64,000 nucleotides of DNA from an uncultured Clostridia bacterium (GCA_934792465.1 CAKVOK010000011.1:1-64000); one strand, 5' to 3'. Counted from the first letter of the stretch, positions 39,104 to 47,904 are shown. Numbers and translations are program-made. Notes: generated from the sequence alone by a model not told the origin.

Positions 39104-39467
39104 TAGTATAGGGAAAAAAATATGGATAATTCCGGACTGCGAACTTCCGCAGGAGGGAGATGGAATCTTAAAAGGTCATGAATCTGTTATTGTTTTAAAT
39201 AACAGCGATACGGATGCGGATATTGAAGTGACGCTTTACTTTACCGACAAAGAATGTTATAATAATATAAAATGGAGCGTTAAGGCAGGTAGGGTAAGAT
39301 GTTTTCGCATGAACAACAAAGATGATATGTGCGGGTTTACAGTGCCCTATGATACACAGTACGCAATGAAAATTAAGAGTAACTGCAATATTGTTTTGCA
39401 ATATGGCAGACTGGACAACCGCCAGGTAAATCTTGCTTATTATACAACGCTCGGATATTCGGAATAA
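39096..39467 (+). CDS. ASRT-like (sensory rhodopsin transducer family) protein
   Basis: 123 residues, cytoplasmic. The sequence follows the Anabaena sensory-rhodopsin-transducer fold: GKKIWIIPDCELP, HESVIVLNNSD, DIEVTLYFTDKE, PYDTQYAMKIKSN, and the signature VLQYGRLDNRQVNLAYYTT. Outside cyanobacteria this beta-sandwich family is thought to bind small molecules, possibly sugars. No rhodopsin is encoded here. It overlaps the creatinase-like gene by eight bases and lies eleven bases before the creatininase-like gene, so it is cotranslated with both and may supply ligand sensing or binding for them. Confidence 0.8.
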   Translation: MADSIGKKIWIIPDCELPQEGDGILKGHESVIVLNNSDTDADIEVTLYFTDKECYNNIKWSVKAGRVRCFRMNNKDDMCGFTVPYDTQYAMKIKSNCNIVLQYGRLDNRQVNLAYYTTLGYSE

Positions 39468-39478
39468 GGAGTGAAAAT

Positions 39479-40213
39479 ATGTATCTTAATATGAGTTTTC
39501 CAAAAGAATTGGATTATGTGAAAAGGAATAATATACCGGTTGTAATTGCAGGCGGAACGGTTGAATATCATGGTCCGCACTGTTCTTACGGCTGTGATAC
39601 GCTTGTTGCCGAAGGACTTATAAAAAAATTAGCGGAAAGAAAAGAAATAATGATTGCTCCGTCCGTAAGCTACAGCCCGTCAAGCTATGCTGTTGCGGAC
39701 GAAAAAAGCGGTACCGTGCATATTGAAGAAAATGCTTTTGAAAATTATCTTTATTATGTTTTTATGAGTATGCTGTGTTCGGGACTTAAAAACATATATG
39801 TTGTTATTCATCATCAGTATGAGCAGGAATCTCTTATGCCTATGACATTATCCTATATGAAGGCTGCAAAACGTGCGACAATGCAGTATATGGAGCAAAC
39901 AAGAGGCAGAGGCTGGTGGGGTAGTGAAAGCTATAGCGAATATTACAAAAATCTTGAAAACAACGATAATCCGTTTGCATGGATTAAGGTTATACCGACA
40001 ATGAGCACGGAAGTTCAAAACGCCACCGGTTATGATCATGCCGGCAAGTTTGAATCTTCAATGCTTATGTCGCTTTATCCCGAAGCTGTTAAGCTTGAAA
40101 GAATCAATGATATAAAGCATTGGTTTACGGAAAGTGCAAGAGAAGCAAATAAAGAACTCGGTGATAAAATGGTTGAACTTTCTCTTGAATATCTGGATAA
40201 AAATATAAAATAA
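39479..40213 (+). CDS. Creatininase-family amidohydrolase
   Basis: 244 residues. Metal-binding motifs of the creatininase fold are present: GGTVEYHGPHCSYGCDT (Glu, His, Asp ligands), VIHHQYEQES in place of the usual NGHGGN, and DHAGKFESSMLMSL for HAGxxETS. The family hydrolyses cyclic amides or related substrates; creatininase, mycofactocin and FAPy-type members exist. Being next to a creatinase-like protein suggests sequential steps on a related compound. The NGHGGN change to HHQYEQ is unusual and may alter specificity. It has no signal peptide. Its stop lies inside the first stem of the downstream leader structure. Confidence 0.82.
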   Translation: MYLNMSFPKELDYVKRNNIPVVIAGGTVEYHGPHCSYGCDTLVAEGLIKKLAERKEIMIAPSVSYSPSSYAVADEKSGTVHIEENAFENYLYYVFMSMLCSGLKNIYVVIHHQYEQESLMPMTLSYMKAAKRATMQYMEQTRGRGWWGSESYSEYYKNLENNDNPFAWIKVIPTMSTEVQNATGYDHAGKFESSMLMSLYPEAVKLERINDIKHWFTESAREANKELGDKMVELSLEYLDKNIK

Positions 40214-40309
40214 CACTTATTGAGGGAATGTCTGTTTCGGCGGCAATCCCTCGTTTGATTTAGGATAGTGTTAATAAATCTATGCCGGAACGAGGCGGCG
40301 GAAAGGACA
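40211..40309 (+). promoter_or_regulatory. Structured 5' leader, copy C of the GCCG-N8-CGGC motif
   Basis: An outer stem TAACACT (40211-40217)/AGTGTTA (40267-40273) encloses hairpin GAGGGA (40222-40227)/TCCCTC (40247-40252). Its loop holds TTTCGGC (40235-40241), complementary with one G-U to GCCGGAA (40284-40290). Then GCCG (40284-40287)-GAACGAGG-CGGC (40296-40299) and the GAAAGGA ribosome site follow, seven bases before ATG 40315. CCTCG (40249-40253) can also pair with CGAGG (40291-40295), so two competing folds exist. Confidence 0.6.
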
Positions 40310-40314
40310 TTATA

Positions 40315-41403
40315 ATGAAAATAAATCTGAAAAAATCAATGTTTTCCGAAAAAGAATATACACTTATTTCTCACGGTGAAATGAATGTTACTGCATTTAA
40401 GTATTCAACCGGGGTTGAAGCGCTTAAATGCAGCAATAAAAAGGGCTGGTTTATAGTTTTGCCGTTTCAGGGACAGCAGATATGGAAACTTCACTTTGAT
40501 GGCAGAAATTTGTCAATGAAAACAACAATAAAAGAGCCGGTTAAAACATCGGAATATCTTAAAACTTACGGCGGATTTTTGTATCATTGCGGAATAAATT
40601 CTTTCGGCGTACCCGACGATAAGCATCCGCAGCATGGAGAAATACCGAATGCGGAATATGATGAGGCATATATTATATGTGATGAAGATGCGGAGGGTAA
40701 ATACATTTCTGTCGGCGGTCACCTGAATTATGATGTTGCTTTTACAAAAAAATATCGTTTTTCTCCTGAATGTGTTATGCATGAAAATAAGTCGGTTCTG
40801 AAAATCAACATAACACTTGAAAATTTAAGGCATGAACCTATGGAATATATGTATCTTTGCCATATGAATTTTTTGCCGCAGAACGGCGCAAGGCTGATTT
40901 ATACCGCACCGCGCAACAAAAATTATATAAAGGTTCATAAAATCATAAGTGATAATACGGCAGAGTGTAAAGCAAAAAAAATTAAAGCTTTTATGGATAA
41001 AGTGCAGGAGTGTCCGGCACTTTGCGATGAAGTGGGAGCCAAAGGTGAAATATACGATCCTGAGATTTGTTTTGCAATAAAGTATTTGGGAGATGAAAAC
41101 GGCAGAGGATACACAATGCAGTATAAAGAAGGGGAAGGCGCATGTTTTGTAAGTCACCCGACGGATATTCTTCCGGTTGGTGTGCGCTGGATTTCAAGAA
41201 CGGCAGATGAAGATGCTATGGGAATGATTCTTCCGGCGACAAGCGAACATCTGGGTTATGAAGATTCAAAGAAAAAAGGCTATTTAAAATACCTTGAACC
41301 TATGGAAAAACTGAAGTTTTATATAGAAACCGGTTACTTGTGTGAAGATGACGCAAAGGCAATTATACGTAAATGTAATGATATTATGAATTCTCATAAA
41401 TAA
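40315..41403 (+). CDS. DUF4432 protein, aldose-epimerase-like fold
   Basis: 362 residues. The segment FLYHCGINSFGVP followed by HPQHGEIPNAEYDEAY is the signature of DUF4432, a galactose-mutarotase-like beta-sandwich family often found in sugar operons; the His residues are those expected at the sugar site. ATG at 40315 is preferred because GAAAGGA ends seven bases upstream; an in-frame ATG at 40282 lies in the leader hairpin. It is the last gene before 1.1 kb of decayed sequence. It probably acts on a sugar anomer or sugar acid downstream of the creatinase-like operon, or independently under the leader. Confidence 0.78.
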   Translation: MKINLKKSMFSEKEYTLISHGEMNVTAFKYSTGVEALKCSNKKGWFIVLPFQGQQIWKLHFDGRNLSMKTTIKEPVKTSEYLKTYGGFLYHCGINSFGVPDDKHPQHGEIPNAEYDEAYIICDEDAEGKYISVGGHLNYDVAFTKKYRFSPECVMHENKSVLKINITLENLRHEPMEYMYLCHMNFLPQNGARLIYTAPRNKNYIKVHKIISDNTAECKAKKIKAFMDKVQECPALCDEVGAKGEIYDPEICFAIKYLGDENGRGYTMQYKEGEGACFVSHPTDILPVGVRWISRTADEDAMGMILPATSEHLGYEDSKKKGYLKYLEPMEKLKFYIETGYLCEDDAKAIIRKCNDIMNSHK

Positions 41404-41487
41404 ATATATGCCTTTACAAACAGTACAATAGTAACGTCCCTTACTGCAGTAATTTACCTTCATAGTGTATTATAAAAACTCGCTCAG

Positions 41488-41764
41488 GAAGCGATTATTT
41501 TTAATAAAACAGCTGTTACACAAACAGACGTTTCATCACGAATGGAAATAGATTTTTTTGATTTCCAAGAGCAACATAAGCAACAGGCACAATATTTCGC
41601 CGATAGACGTTAAATCCGGTAAAAACTATACGACAAAATCTTTGTGCAAATTCAAAGCGAAATATGCCGAGCAAACACATATTCCGTATGTTCTGCACAG
41701 CGGAGATTATAAGGAAGAAAACGGTATAGTTTTTCTGCCCCTGTATATGACAATACTGCTATGA
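41488..41764 (+). pseudogene. 3' remnant of a DUF4143 AAA-type ATPase gene
   Basis: The frame reads ...VSSRMEIDF, then a one-base shift in the seven-T run at 41553-41559 leads to LISKSNISNRHNISPIDVKSG, then YVLHSGDYKEENGIVFLPLYM and a stop at 41764. IDVKSGKNY and the VLH...FLP ending mark the C-terminal part of DUF4143 ATPases. The 5' two thirds of the gene are missing. It is a relic, not a working gene. Confidence 0.7.
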
Positions 41765-42487
41765 GCAAAACGGAATAAGGGAAATTTTTAAATTTGATGT
41801 AAGCCTGAAATTCCGCTTAATAACTGCATTTAGGCCCATTTGTTTGAATCAGTAGCTTCGGCGGAGCGAACCTAACTGTTTCAAACAGATTTTACATAAA
41901 CATCAAAGCTGCTGAAGTTGGTTTTCAGCACCTCAGTTGTTTCAAATTTTTGGGTGAATCCCTAATTTTGCGTAAATCTTAAATTTGACTCCAAAATGAC
42001 GATATAATCTAAGTAATGACTGCTGAATAATTACAAAATGCATTCGTATACTAATCTTTTCAGAATTTTATAATTGTTCAAGTACAAGGATTTTGTGTTT
42101 TTTACCAAAAGCCTTGCACTTCCAAGTCGGCTGTCGTCCCCCGACAGTTGACTTGGGACAGTAATCAAATCAATGTCGTGAACCTAAAAACGGCATTTTT
42201 ATGCTGTTTTTAGATTTTCGCAAAACTATTTATTCTGAAATTGTCAAGATATGTTTAGCCGAAAAATCCACTAAATGGATAAACTACGATGAATACGTCT
42301 GAATTTTCGAGCGGAGCGTAACGAAACAGAGAAAATTCAGACACACACTCAGTCAGGCGGCTGACACATATGCCATTACCAATTCTCTGTACGCAACCGG
42401 CGGCATTCCTAAGGGATTAACAGAGGTTAATCTGATTCGGTTATAATGAGACTGTACAAATGGAGAAAATATCCAATTTCTGTTATC
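41765..42487. repeat. Gene-free stretch with four large inverted repeats
   Basis: No coding sequence is supported. Hairpins lie at 42080-42121, 42122-42156 (CCAAGTC...GACTTGG), 42184-42213 (CTAAAAAC...GTTTTTAG, flanked by T/A runs) and 42297-42342 (GTCTGAATTTTC / GAAAATTCAGAC). The 42184 hairpin could end the minus-strand kinase operon. The loops share GGCGGAGCG / GAGCGGAGCG-like sequence, hinting at a dispersed repeat family in the genome. Sequence quality looks like mobile-element debris. Confidence 0.6.
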
Positions 42488-44242
42488 CTATTTTATCCTG
42501 CAAAGCGGAAAGGTAAGCGTTACCGAGGTATACTCGCCGAATTCGGAATCAATGCTGCATCCGTAATTATCTCCGAAAATAAGCTTGATTCGTTTATTTA
42601 CATTGCTGAGTCCTATATGATGCGATTCTGTAATTGAATCGGAGTTTATACCGTTTACAACCTTTTTTAATTGTGCCTGAGTCATGCCGGCTCCGTCATC
42701 TGTAACATTTAAAACAAGCATATTGTTTTGCACCTTTGCGCTTATAACTATGCTGCATTGCAAATTTGTCGGTTTGATACCGTGTTCAATCGCATTTTCA
42801 ATCAGAGGCTGCAATACAAGCTTTATCGTTTTATAATCAAATGCGGATTCATCAAGATCCCATTTTACATCAAATAGATTTTTAAACTTATAGCTTTGTA
42901 TATTTAAATATTTTTTTGCGTGTTCGATTTCGAGGGAAAGAGGTACAAGCGTATCGGTATCATCAAGTGAAATGCGCAGTAAATCCGACATAAGAAGAAT
43001 TATTTTTGACGCATCATCGGTATTTTCGTTGCTTGTAATCAATAGATTTGCAAGCTGAAGGGTATTAAAAAGAAAATGCGGATTTATCTGAGTTTGAAGC
43101 GCTATTGACTGTGCCTTGCGAAGTGCCTCGAGTTTTTTTATCAGTTCGGTTTCTATCTGCTTTTTTGAATTTATTACGCTTGTGAGATTGTTGTATATGT
43201 AGGATATTTCATTGGGGGAATTCATGTTTTCGCTGCCTGCCTGCGAGGTTTGTATTACCGATAATATATCAGCAATGGAATTATACATACTAAGCGCAAG
43301 CAAAAAGGCAAGCATAAGCGAAAATATCATGGTTACCGCTAATATAAGGATAAGTATACGGCGCAGTCCGGCAAGCTGTTGATAGAAAATGTCGAGAGGC
43401 GTGGAAACAATATATTTCCAATTGCTGTACCGGGATGAAACTGCGCTTACGCATATTTTGTCAAATGAAGCGGTTATTTCTTCTGTGTTGTCGCCGCATT
43501 TGTTGTAAACATCATTCAAACTGCTGTATGAAGATATATTGCTCCCCATATATTTTTTTTCGTTACTGTATAAAATATTGCCGTTTTCATTTGCAATAAT
43601 ATGAGTTGTTCCGCTCGGAGTGTGCGGCAGTACAAGCATTTTGTCAATCTTGCTTACATCAAAATTTATAACGACAAGCCCGTCCTTTGAATTATTAATA
43701 TAAAGCTCTGTGCAGACCGTAACGCACGGCTCGCGCGTATCTCTGAAGTATGAAAATCCGCTTTGACGCTGCAAGTATTTGTCATACCATTCGGTATCAT
43801 AGAATTTGTCAATATAGTTACTGCTGTTCAGCGAAAATACATACCGGCTGCTGTTGCTGTAAAGATAAATCGAGCTTATACAATCATTGGTATTTATAAA
43901 GCCTGAAAGTAAGTTGCTGAGTTCCGTGAAAAGTATGGTATTATCATCGTTGAAAAGGTCATAAACAGATGAGGTTGCAAAGATTTTCATATATTTATTT
44001 AATGAAAGGGTTGAGTAAAATTTACTGCATTCGTTCGTGATAACATCTATACTGCTGCGCATTCTGTGTACAGTCTGCGTATTATATGAAACGGCATTGT
44101 TTTTAACAACACCGCGATAGTAGTAATATACCGAAACGTTAATAAAAATCATGAAAATCATTATCACTGCGATGATAAGTTTTAAATATTTAAAAAATAC
44201 GCTTTTTTGCTTGTAATTTTTAATATATTGCCATACGTTCAT
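42488..44242 (-). CDS. YesM-type sensor histidine kinase of locus 2
   Basis: 584 residues on the minus strand. Membrane segments near 20-42 and 295-320 bound an extracellular Cache-like sensor. A HAMP-type linker follows, then the phospho-acceptor His389 in ALQTQINPHFLFNTLQ, N-box QPLIENAIEHGI and G-box VTDDGAGMTQ. ATG overlaps the regulator stop (TGATG), with GGAGAC upstream, so the two are coupled. It is the counterpart of the kinase at 11730 but only distantly alike, so the two loci sense different signals. It ends at 42488, with hairpins in the following decayed stretch. Confidence 0.92.
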   Translation of the reverse strand: MNVWQYIKNYKQKSVFFKYLKLIIAVIMIFMIFINVSVYYYYRGVVKNNAVSYNTQTVHRMRSSIDVITNECSKFYSTLSLNKYMKIFATSSVYDLFNDDNTILFTELSNLLSGFINTNDCISSIYLYSNSSRYVFSLNSSNYIDKFYDTEWYDKYLQRQSGFSYFRDTREPCVTVCTELYINNSKDGLVVINFDVSKIDKMLVLPHTPSGTTHIIANENGNILYSNEKKYMGSNISSYSSLNDVYNKCGDNTEEITASFDKICVSAVSSRYSNWKYIVSTPLDIFYQQLAGLRRILILILAVTMIFSLMLAFLLALSMYNSIADILSVIQTSQAGSENMNSPNEISYIYNNLTSVINSKKQIETELIKKLEALRKAQSIALQTQINPHFLFNTLQLANLLITSNENTDDASKIILLMSDLLRISLDDTDTLVPLSLEIEHAKKYLNIQSYKFKNLFDVKWDLDESAFDYKTIKLVLQPLIENAIEHGIKPTNLQCSIVISAKVQNNMLVLNVTDDGAGMTQAQLKKVVNGINSDSITESHHIGLSNVNKRIKLIFGDNYGCSIDSEFGEYTSVTLTFPLCRIK

Positions 44243-45753
44243 CAGATACCGTCTCCTTTTAATATGTTGTTGCGGTATTCGGTAGGCGTGAAGCCTGTAA
44301 AAAGTTTAAAAAGCTTGTAGAAATGCCGAATGCTGTTGTAGCCTACCATTTCACATATTTCGTATACCTTATAGTTTGGATTTTCAAGCAAAAGCATTGC
44401 CTTTTCCATGCGCATACGGCTGAGATAATCAATAAATTTTTCATTGGCATGCTGTTTAAAATATTTGCTTAAATATACCGGGCTTAAAGAGAATTTCTCG
44501 GCAACATCGTCAAGAGAAATATCTTCGGAGCAGTGTTCCTTGATATACTGCATAATTTTATTTATGAGCAGATTGTTGTTGGCAGATGCGCATACGGAAA
44601 AGTACAGTGCGGTTTTTTTGCTTGCGGAAACGGCGATTCGCCTGAACGCATCCGCATCCGTAATATCCTCGGATATATCCGGAACAGACGGCGCATCGGC
44701 GAAAGGCTGTAACAGCTCCGATATATGCGAAATGAGTTTTTCGGTAAACTGCCGCGCAGAAAAAATATCCTTTCCGAGTGCGTCATATATGACATTTAGG
44801 ACATTTATTGCCTCGTTTGCATTGTCGGAATGCAGATATGATAAAATACTGCTGATTTGTTTGTCGCCGGGCAGTATGGCAGAGGAGTCGCTGCGTATAT
44901 AGAAATCCGAAAGACCGAATATATTTTCGGTAGCCTTAAGCACATTTACCTCAATTTCAAGCTTGTATATTTCGTTGAGATTATTATGCAGACTGTCTGA
45001 AAACGTATGCACATATCCGAGCAGTTCGGAACGTGAAATACCGTTTCCTATGGCGATAAACTGAATTATATCCGAATTGTAGCTGAAAATATAGTATGAG
45101 GTTTTGGGGTCGTCAGTCTGTAGAAAGTTGGAAATTGATGAGTAGAAACGTTCTTTTCCGCATTTCCATTCATGTTTTATAAACTCATCAAAATTATGAA
45201 ACTTTATTTCTGCAATACAGCAGGGGTCATGCTTTGCGTCAAGCCTGAGGTCGGTAAGCTTAAGATGCTGTATAAGCTGTTCTTCATCGGCAAATGCGCC
45301 TATAAGCACATCGGTAAAAAACTGACGGCTTATAATGTTTACAAGGTCGTCGTTTACCGGAAGAACCGTATGAGGACGAGAGTCAAGCGTTTCCTTTATT
45401 TCCGAAAATGCTTGCTCGATATCGTCTTTGCCGGTCGGCTTCAAAAGGTAGTGATGCACGTTATACTGCATGGCAAGACGGGCATATTCAAATTCCTTGT
45501 ACCCGCTTAAAAGCACTACAATAATTTCGGGGAAATTTTCATGTATGTTTTTTGCAAGCTCAATGCCTGACATGAACGTCATTTTTATATCGGAAAGCAC
45601 CACGTCCACATGATGCGTCTGAATATATAAAAGAGCCTCTCTGCCGTCAACAAATGTAGCCGCAACCTTCATATCGTACCGATTCCAGTCATATGCGCGA
45701 ATCAGATGCTCAACGGCATAATTTTCATCGTCAACTATAATAAGATTATACAT
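44242..45753 (-). CDS. AraC-type response regulator of locus 2
   Basis: 503 residues on the minus strand. Receiver: VDDE near the start, phospho-acceptor Asp55 in VLSDIKMTF, lysine in YLLKPT. A long middle region of about 270 residues, then AraC helix-turn-helix motifs (LDDVAEKFSLSPVYLSKYFKQHA; VYEICEMVGYNSIRHFYKLFK). Start: ATG at 45753 (MYNLIIVDDEN) with GAGGTGA eight bases upstream; the in-frame GTG at 45765 is part of that ribosome site. It diverges from the importer operon beginning at 45975 and is the obvious binder of the phased direct repeats there. Confidence 0.92.
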   Translation of the reverse strand: MYNLIIVDDENYAVEHLIRAYDWNRYDMKVAATFVDGREALLYIQTHHVDVVLSDIKMTFMSGIELAKNIHENFPEIIVVLLSGYKEFEYARLAMQYNVHHYLLKPTGKDDIEQAFSEIKETLDSRPHTVLPVNDDLVNIISRQFFTDVLIGAFADEEQLIQHLKLTDLRLDAKHDPCCIAEIKFHNFDEFIKHEWKCGKERFYSSISNFLQTDDPKTSYYIFSYNSDIIQFIAIGNGISRSELLGYVHTFSDSLHNNLNEIYKLEIEVNVLKATENIFGLSDFYIRSDSSAILPGDKQISSILSYLHSDNANEAINVLNVIYDALGKDIFSARQFTEKLISHISELLQPFADAPSVPDISEDITDADAFRRIAVSASKKTALYFSVCASANNNLLINKIMQYIKEHCSEDISLDDVAEKFSLSPVYLSKYFKQHANEKFIDYLSRMRMEKAMLLLENPNYKVYEICEMVGYNSIRHFYKLFKLFTGFTPTEYRNNILKGDGI

Positions 45754-45775
45754 AAGCCTAATCACCTCACATTAA

Positions 45776-45804
45776 ATTATATATAAAAAAACAGCCGATG
45801 TCAA
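45776..45804 (-). promoter_or_regulatory. Consensus promoter of the locus-2 two-component system
   Basis: On the minus strand TTGACA (plus 45799-45804), exactly 17 bases and TATAAT (plus 45776-45781): a perfect sigma-A consensus promoter 22 bases before the regulator ATG. High basal expression of the sensor pair is expected. Confidence 0.85.
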
Positions 45805-45843
45805 GCAAAAAAAAGCAAATTGATAAAATAATATAACCAAAAA

Positions 45844-45906
45844 GTTAAAAATGAATCATGTCAAAAAAATGCAGGTTAAAAATGAGGTACTAAAAAGTTA
45901 AAAATG
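45844..45906 (+). promoter_or_regulatory. Three phased direct repeats, likely response-regulator operator
   Basis: GTTAAAAATG occurs exactly at 45844-45853, 45875-45884 and 45897-45906. Start-to-start spacings are 31 and 22 bases, close to three and two turns of DNA. The last copy ends five bases before the -35 box at 45912. Direct repeats in helical phase next to -35 are the typical target of AraC-type activators, here the divergent regulator at 44242. Confidence 0.7.
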
Positions 45907-45911
45907 GTGTA

Positions 45912-45940
45912 TTTACACTAAGCGTAAAAAGGTATATAAT
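45912..45940 (+). promoter_or_regulatory. Promoter of ABC importer 2
   Basis: TTTACA (45912-45917), a 17-base spacer and TATAAT (45935-45940), 34 bases before the ATG. One -35 mismatch and the adjacent repeats suggest activator control. Confidence 0.8.
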
Positions 45941-45974
45941 ATTCTTGTGACAAAGTCTATCGGGAGGTATAGAA

Positions 45975-46916
45975 ATGAATAAGCGGAATGGAAAAATATA
46001 CAAAAGCGGAATAAAACATATGCGAAAAAACAAAGTTGAATTGTATTCAATGTGTATTATACCCGTATTGCTGCTGTTTGTATTTTGTTATATACCGATG
46101 TTTGGGGTTGTGATTGCTTTTAAGGATTACAGATTTGATTTGGGTATATTCGGAAGCAAGTGGGTAGGATTCAAAAACTTTGAATTTCTGTTTCAATCTC
46201 AGGATTTTGTGCGGATAGTCCGCAACACGCTGGGTCTTAACGCATTATTTATTGTGCTCGGGCTTATATTTGCTGTAACGTTTGCACTGCTTATGTTTGA
46301 ACTTCGCAGCCGCAGGGCGGTTAAGGTTTATCAGACGGTATATATGATTCCGAATTATCTTTCGTGGGTTATTGTCGGATATATGTCGTATGCGCTGTTA
46401 AATCCGAAATACGGCTTTGTAAATCAAATTCTGCGTATTTTCGGCTCGGACGGAGTGGACTGGTATTCGCAGCCCATGTATTGGCCGGCAATACTTGCGA
46501 CGGCGTCCGTATGGAAATCACTCGGAGTAAATACAATTATCTATTATGCCTCGCTTATGGGTATGAACGAGGAGTATGTAGAGGCGGCAAAAATAGACGG
46601 AGCAACAAAGCTTCAATGCACATGGCATATTGTACTGCCGCATTTGTTCCCGCTTATGACTATAATGACGATACTTTCGATAGGTAATATTTTCAGAGCG
46701 GATTTCGGGCTGTTTTATCAACTGACGAGAGATATAGGCGCTCTTTATCCTACAACGGATGTGCTTGATACATATATATACCGGGTAATGAAAACCATAG
46801 GAGATTTGTCGATGTCCTCGGCGGTAGGGCTTTTGCAGTCAACGGTAGGATTTGTGCTTATAGTGCTGACAAATTATATTGTAAACAAAATAGACCCGGA
46901 GAGGGCGCTGTTTTAA
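45975..46916 (+). CDS. ABC sugar importer permease 1 of locus 2 (LplB type)
   Basis: 313 residues, six predicted membrane helices (LYSMCIIPVLLLFVFCYIP first), EAA loop EAAKIDGATKLQCTWHIVLPH. Closely follows the layout of the permease at 13441. ATG at 45975 follows GGGAGG. It forms a heterodimer with the permease at 47011. Expression is likely triggered by the divergent two-component system. The 94 bases after its stop hold a structured leader for the next gene. Confidence 0.93.
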   Translation: MNKRNGKIYKSGIKHMRKNKVELYSMCIIPVLLLFVFCYIPMFGVVIAFKDYRFDLGIFGSKWVGFKNFEFLFQSQDFVRIVRNTLGLNALFIVLGLIFAVTFALLMFELRSRRAVKVYQTVYMIPNYLSWVIVGYMSYALLNPKYGFVNQILRIFGSDGVDWYSQPMYWPAILATASVWKSLGVNTIIYYASLMGMNEEYVEAAKIDGATKLQCTWHIVLPHLFPLMTIMTILSIGNIFRADFGLFYQLTRDIGALYPTTDVLDTYIYRVMKTIGDLSMSSAVGLLQSTVGFVLIVLTNYIVNKIDPERALF

Positions 46917-46933
46917 GAAAATACAGGCGTTGT

Positions 46934-47003
46934 TCTCTTATCGATTTTGACCTGCGGTAAGAGATTCAATATATTGGTGCCGCAGCAAAACGGCAGAATG
47001 GAG
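46934..47003 (+). promoter_or_regulatory. Structured 5' leader, copy D of the GCCG-N8-CGGC motif
   Basis: Hairpin TCTCTTA (46934-46940)/TAAGAGA (46958-46964) holds CCTGCGG in its loop (46951-46957). GCCG (46979-46982)-CAGCAAAA-CGGC (46991-46994) precedes GGAG (47000-47003). CTGCGG pairs with CCGCAG (46980-46985), so the contact is kept although the loop sequence differs from the other copies. It sits between two permease genes, where it could tune translation of the second. Confidence 0.55.
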
Positions 47004-47010
47004 ATTAACA

Positions 47011-47904
47011 ATGAATAGTATAAGCAAAAGTTCAAAACTTACACAAACAATGATTCATGTGTTCATGATTATAACGGGAATCATGTTTATAATACCGTTT
47101 TTGCTTGTAATTTCGGTTTCATTTTCAAACGAAAGGGATATAGTAACGACGGGATATTCAATTTTGCCAAAGCATTTTTCGCTTGACGCATATCAATATG
47201 TTTTTAAGGCTCCGGGAGTAATCTTAAACGCATATAAAGTAACGGCGATTTCGACGGCGGTAGGTACGGCGCTGAGCGTAATTCTGATGGCTCTCATTGC
47301 GTATCCGCTTTCAAAATCGGATTTAAAGGGAAGAAAGGCGATTTCGTTTTATATATTCTTTACGATGATATTCAGCGGAGGACTTACGCCTACATATATA
47401 CTCATAACTCAATACCTGCATCTTGACGATACGATCTGGGTATTTATTCTTCCGAGCCTGATAAACGCATGGCACATATTTTTGCTGAGGACATTTTTTG
47501 CCGGAATACCTTCGGCAATAGTGGAATCGGCGTTGCTTGACGGAGCGGGAGAGTATAAAATATTTTTTTCAATAATTCTGCCTCTTTCAAAGCCGGCACT
47601 CGCAACCGTAGCGCTGCTGGGAGCAATGACGAGGTGGAACGACTGGTTTACGGCGATGCTTTATATTAATGATGAAAAGCTGTTGACATTGCAGTATCTG
47701 CTGCAGAGAATACTTTCAAACATACAGCTTATTCAGCAGCAAAGCGGTAATATGCAGCTGTTTAATATATCCGCGGCAGATATACCGGCAGAAACCGTAA
47801 GAATGGCTATGGCAGTAATTGCGGCAGGACCTATGCTGTTTGTATTTCCGTTTTTTCAGAAATACTTTGTAAAGGGACTGACGGTAGGTTCTGTAAAAGG
47901 ATGA
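47011..47904 (+). CDS. ABC sugar importer permease 2 of locus 2 (LplC/YtcP type)
   Basis: 297 residues, six predicted membrane helices, EAA loop ESALLDGAGEYKIFFSIILPL, C-terminus FPFFQKYFVKGLTVGSVKG. Paired with the permease at 45975; the GGAG ribosome site belongs to the leader structure. Binding lipoprotein begins 18 bases later. Confidence 0.93.
   Translation: MNSISKSSKLTQTMIHVFMIITGIMFIIPFLLVISVSFSNERDIVTTGYSILPKHFSLDAYQYVFKAPGVILNAYKVTAISTAVGTALSVILMALIAYPLSKSDLKGRKAISFYIFFTMIFSGGLTPTYILITQYLHLDDTIWVFILPSLINAWHIFLLRTFFAGIPSAIVESALLDGAGEYKIFFSIILPLSKPALATVALLGAMTRWNDWFTAMLYINDEKLLTLQYLLQRILSNIQLIQQQSGNMQLFNISAADIPAETVRMAMAVIAAGPMLFVFPFFQKYFVKGLTVGSVKG

Noticed and set aside
42446..42637. 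Small plus-strand ORF (63 aa)
   Set aside because: It overlaps the end of the minus-strand kinase gene and has no ribosome site.
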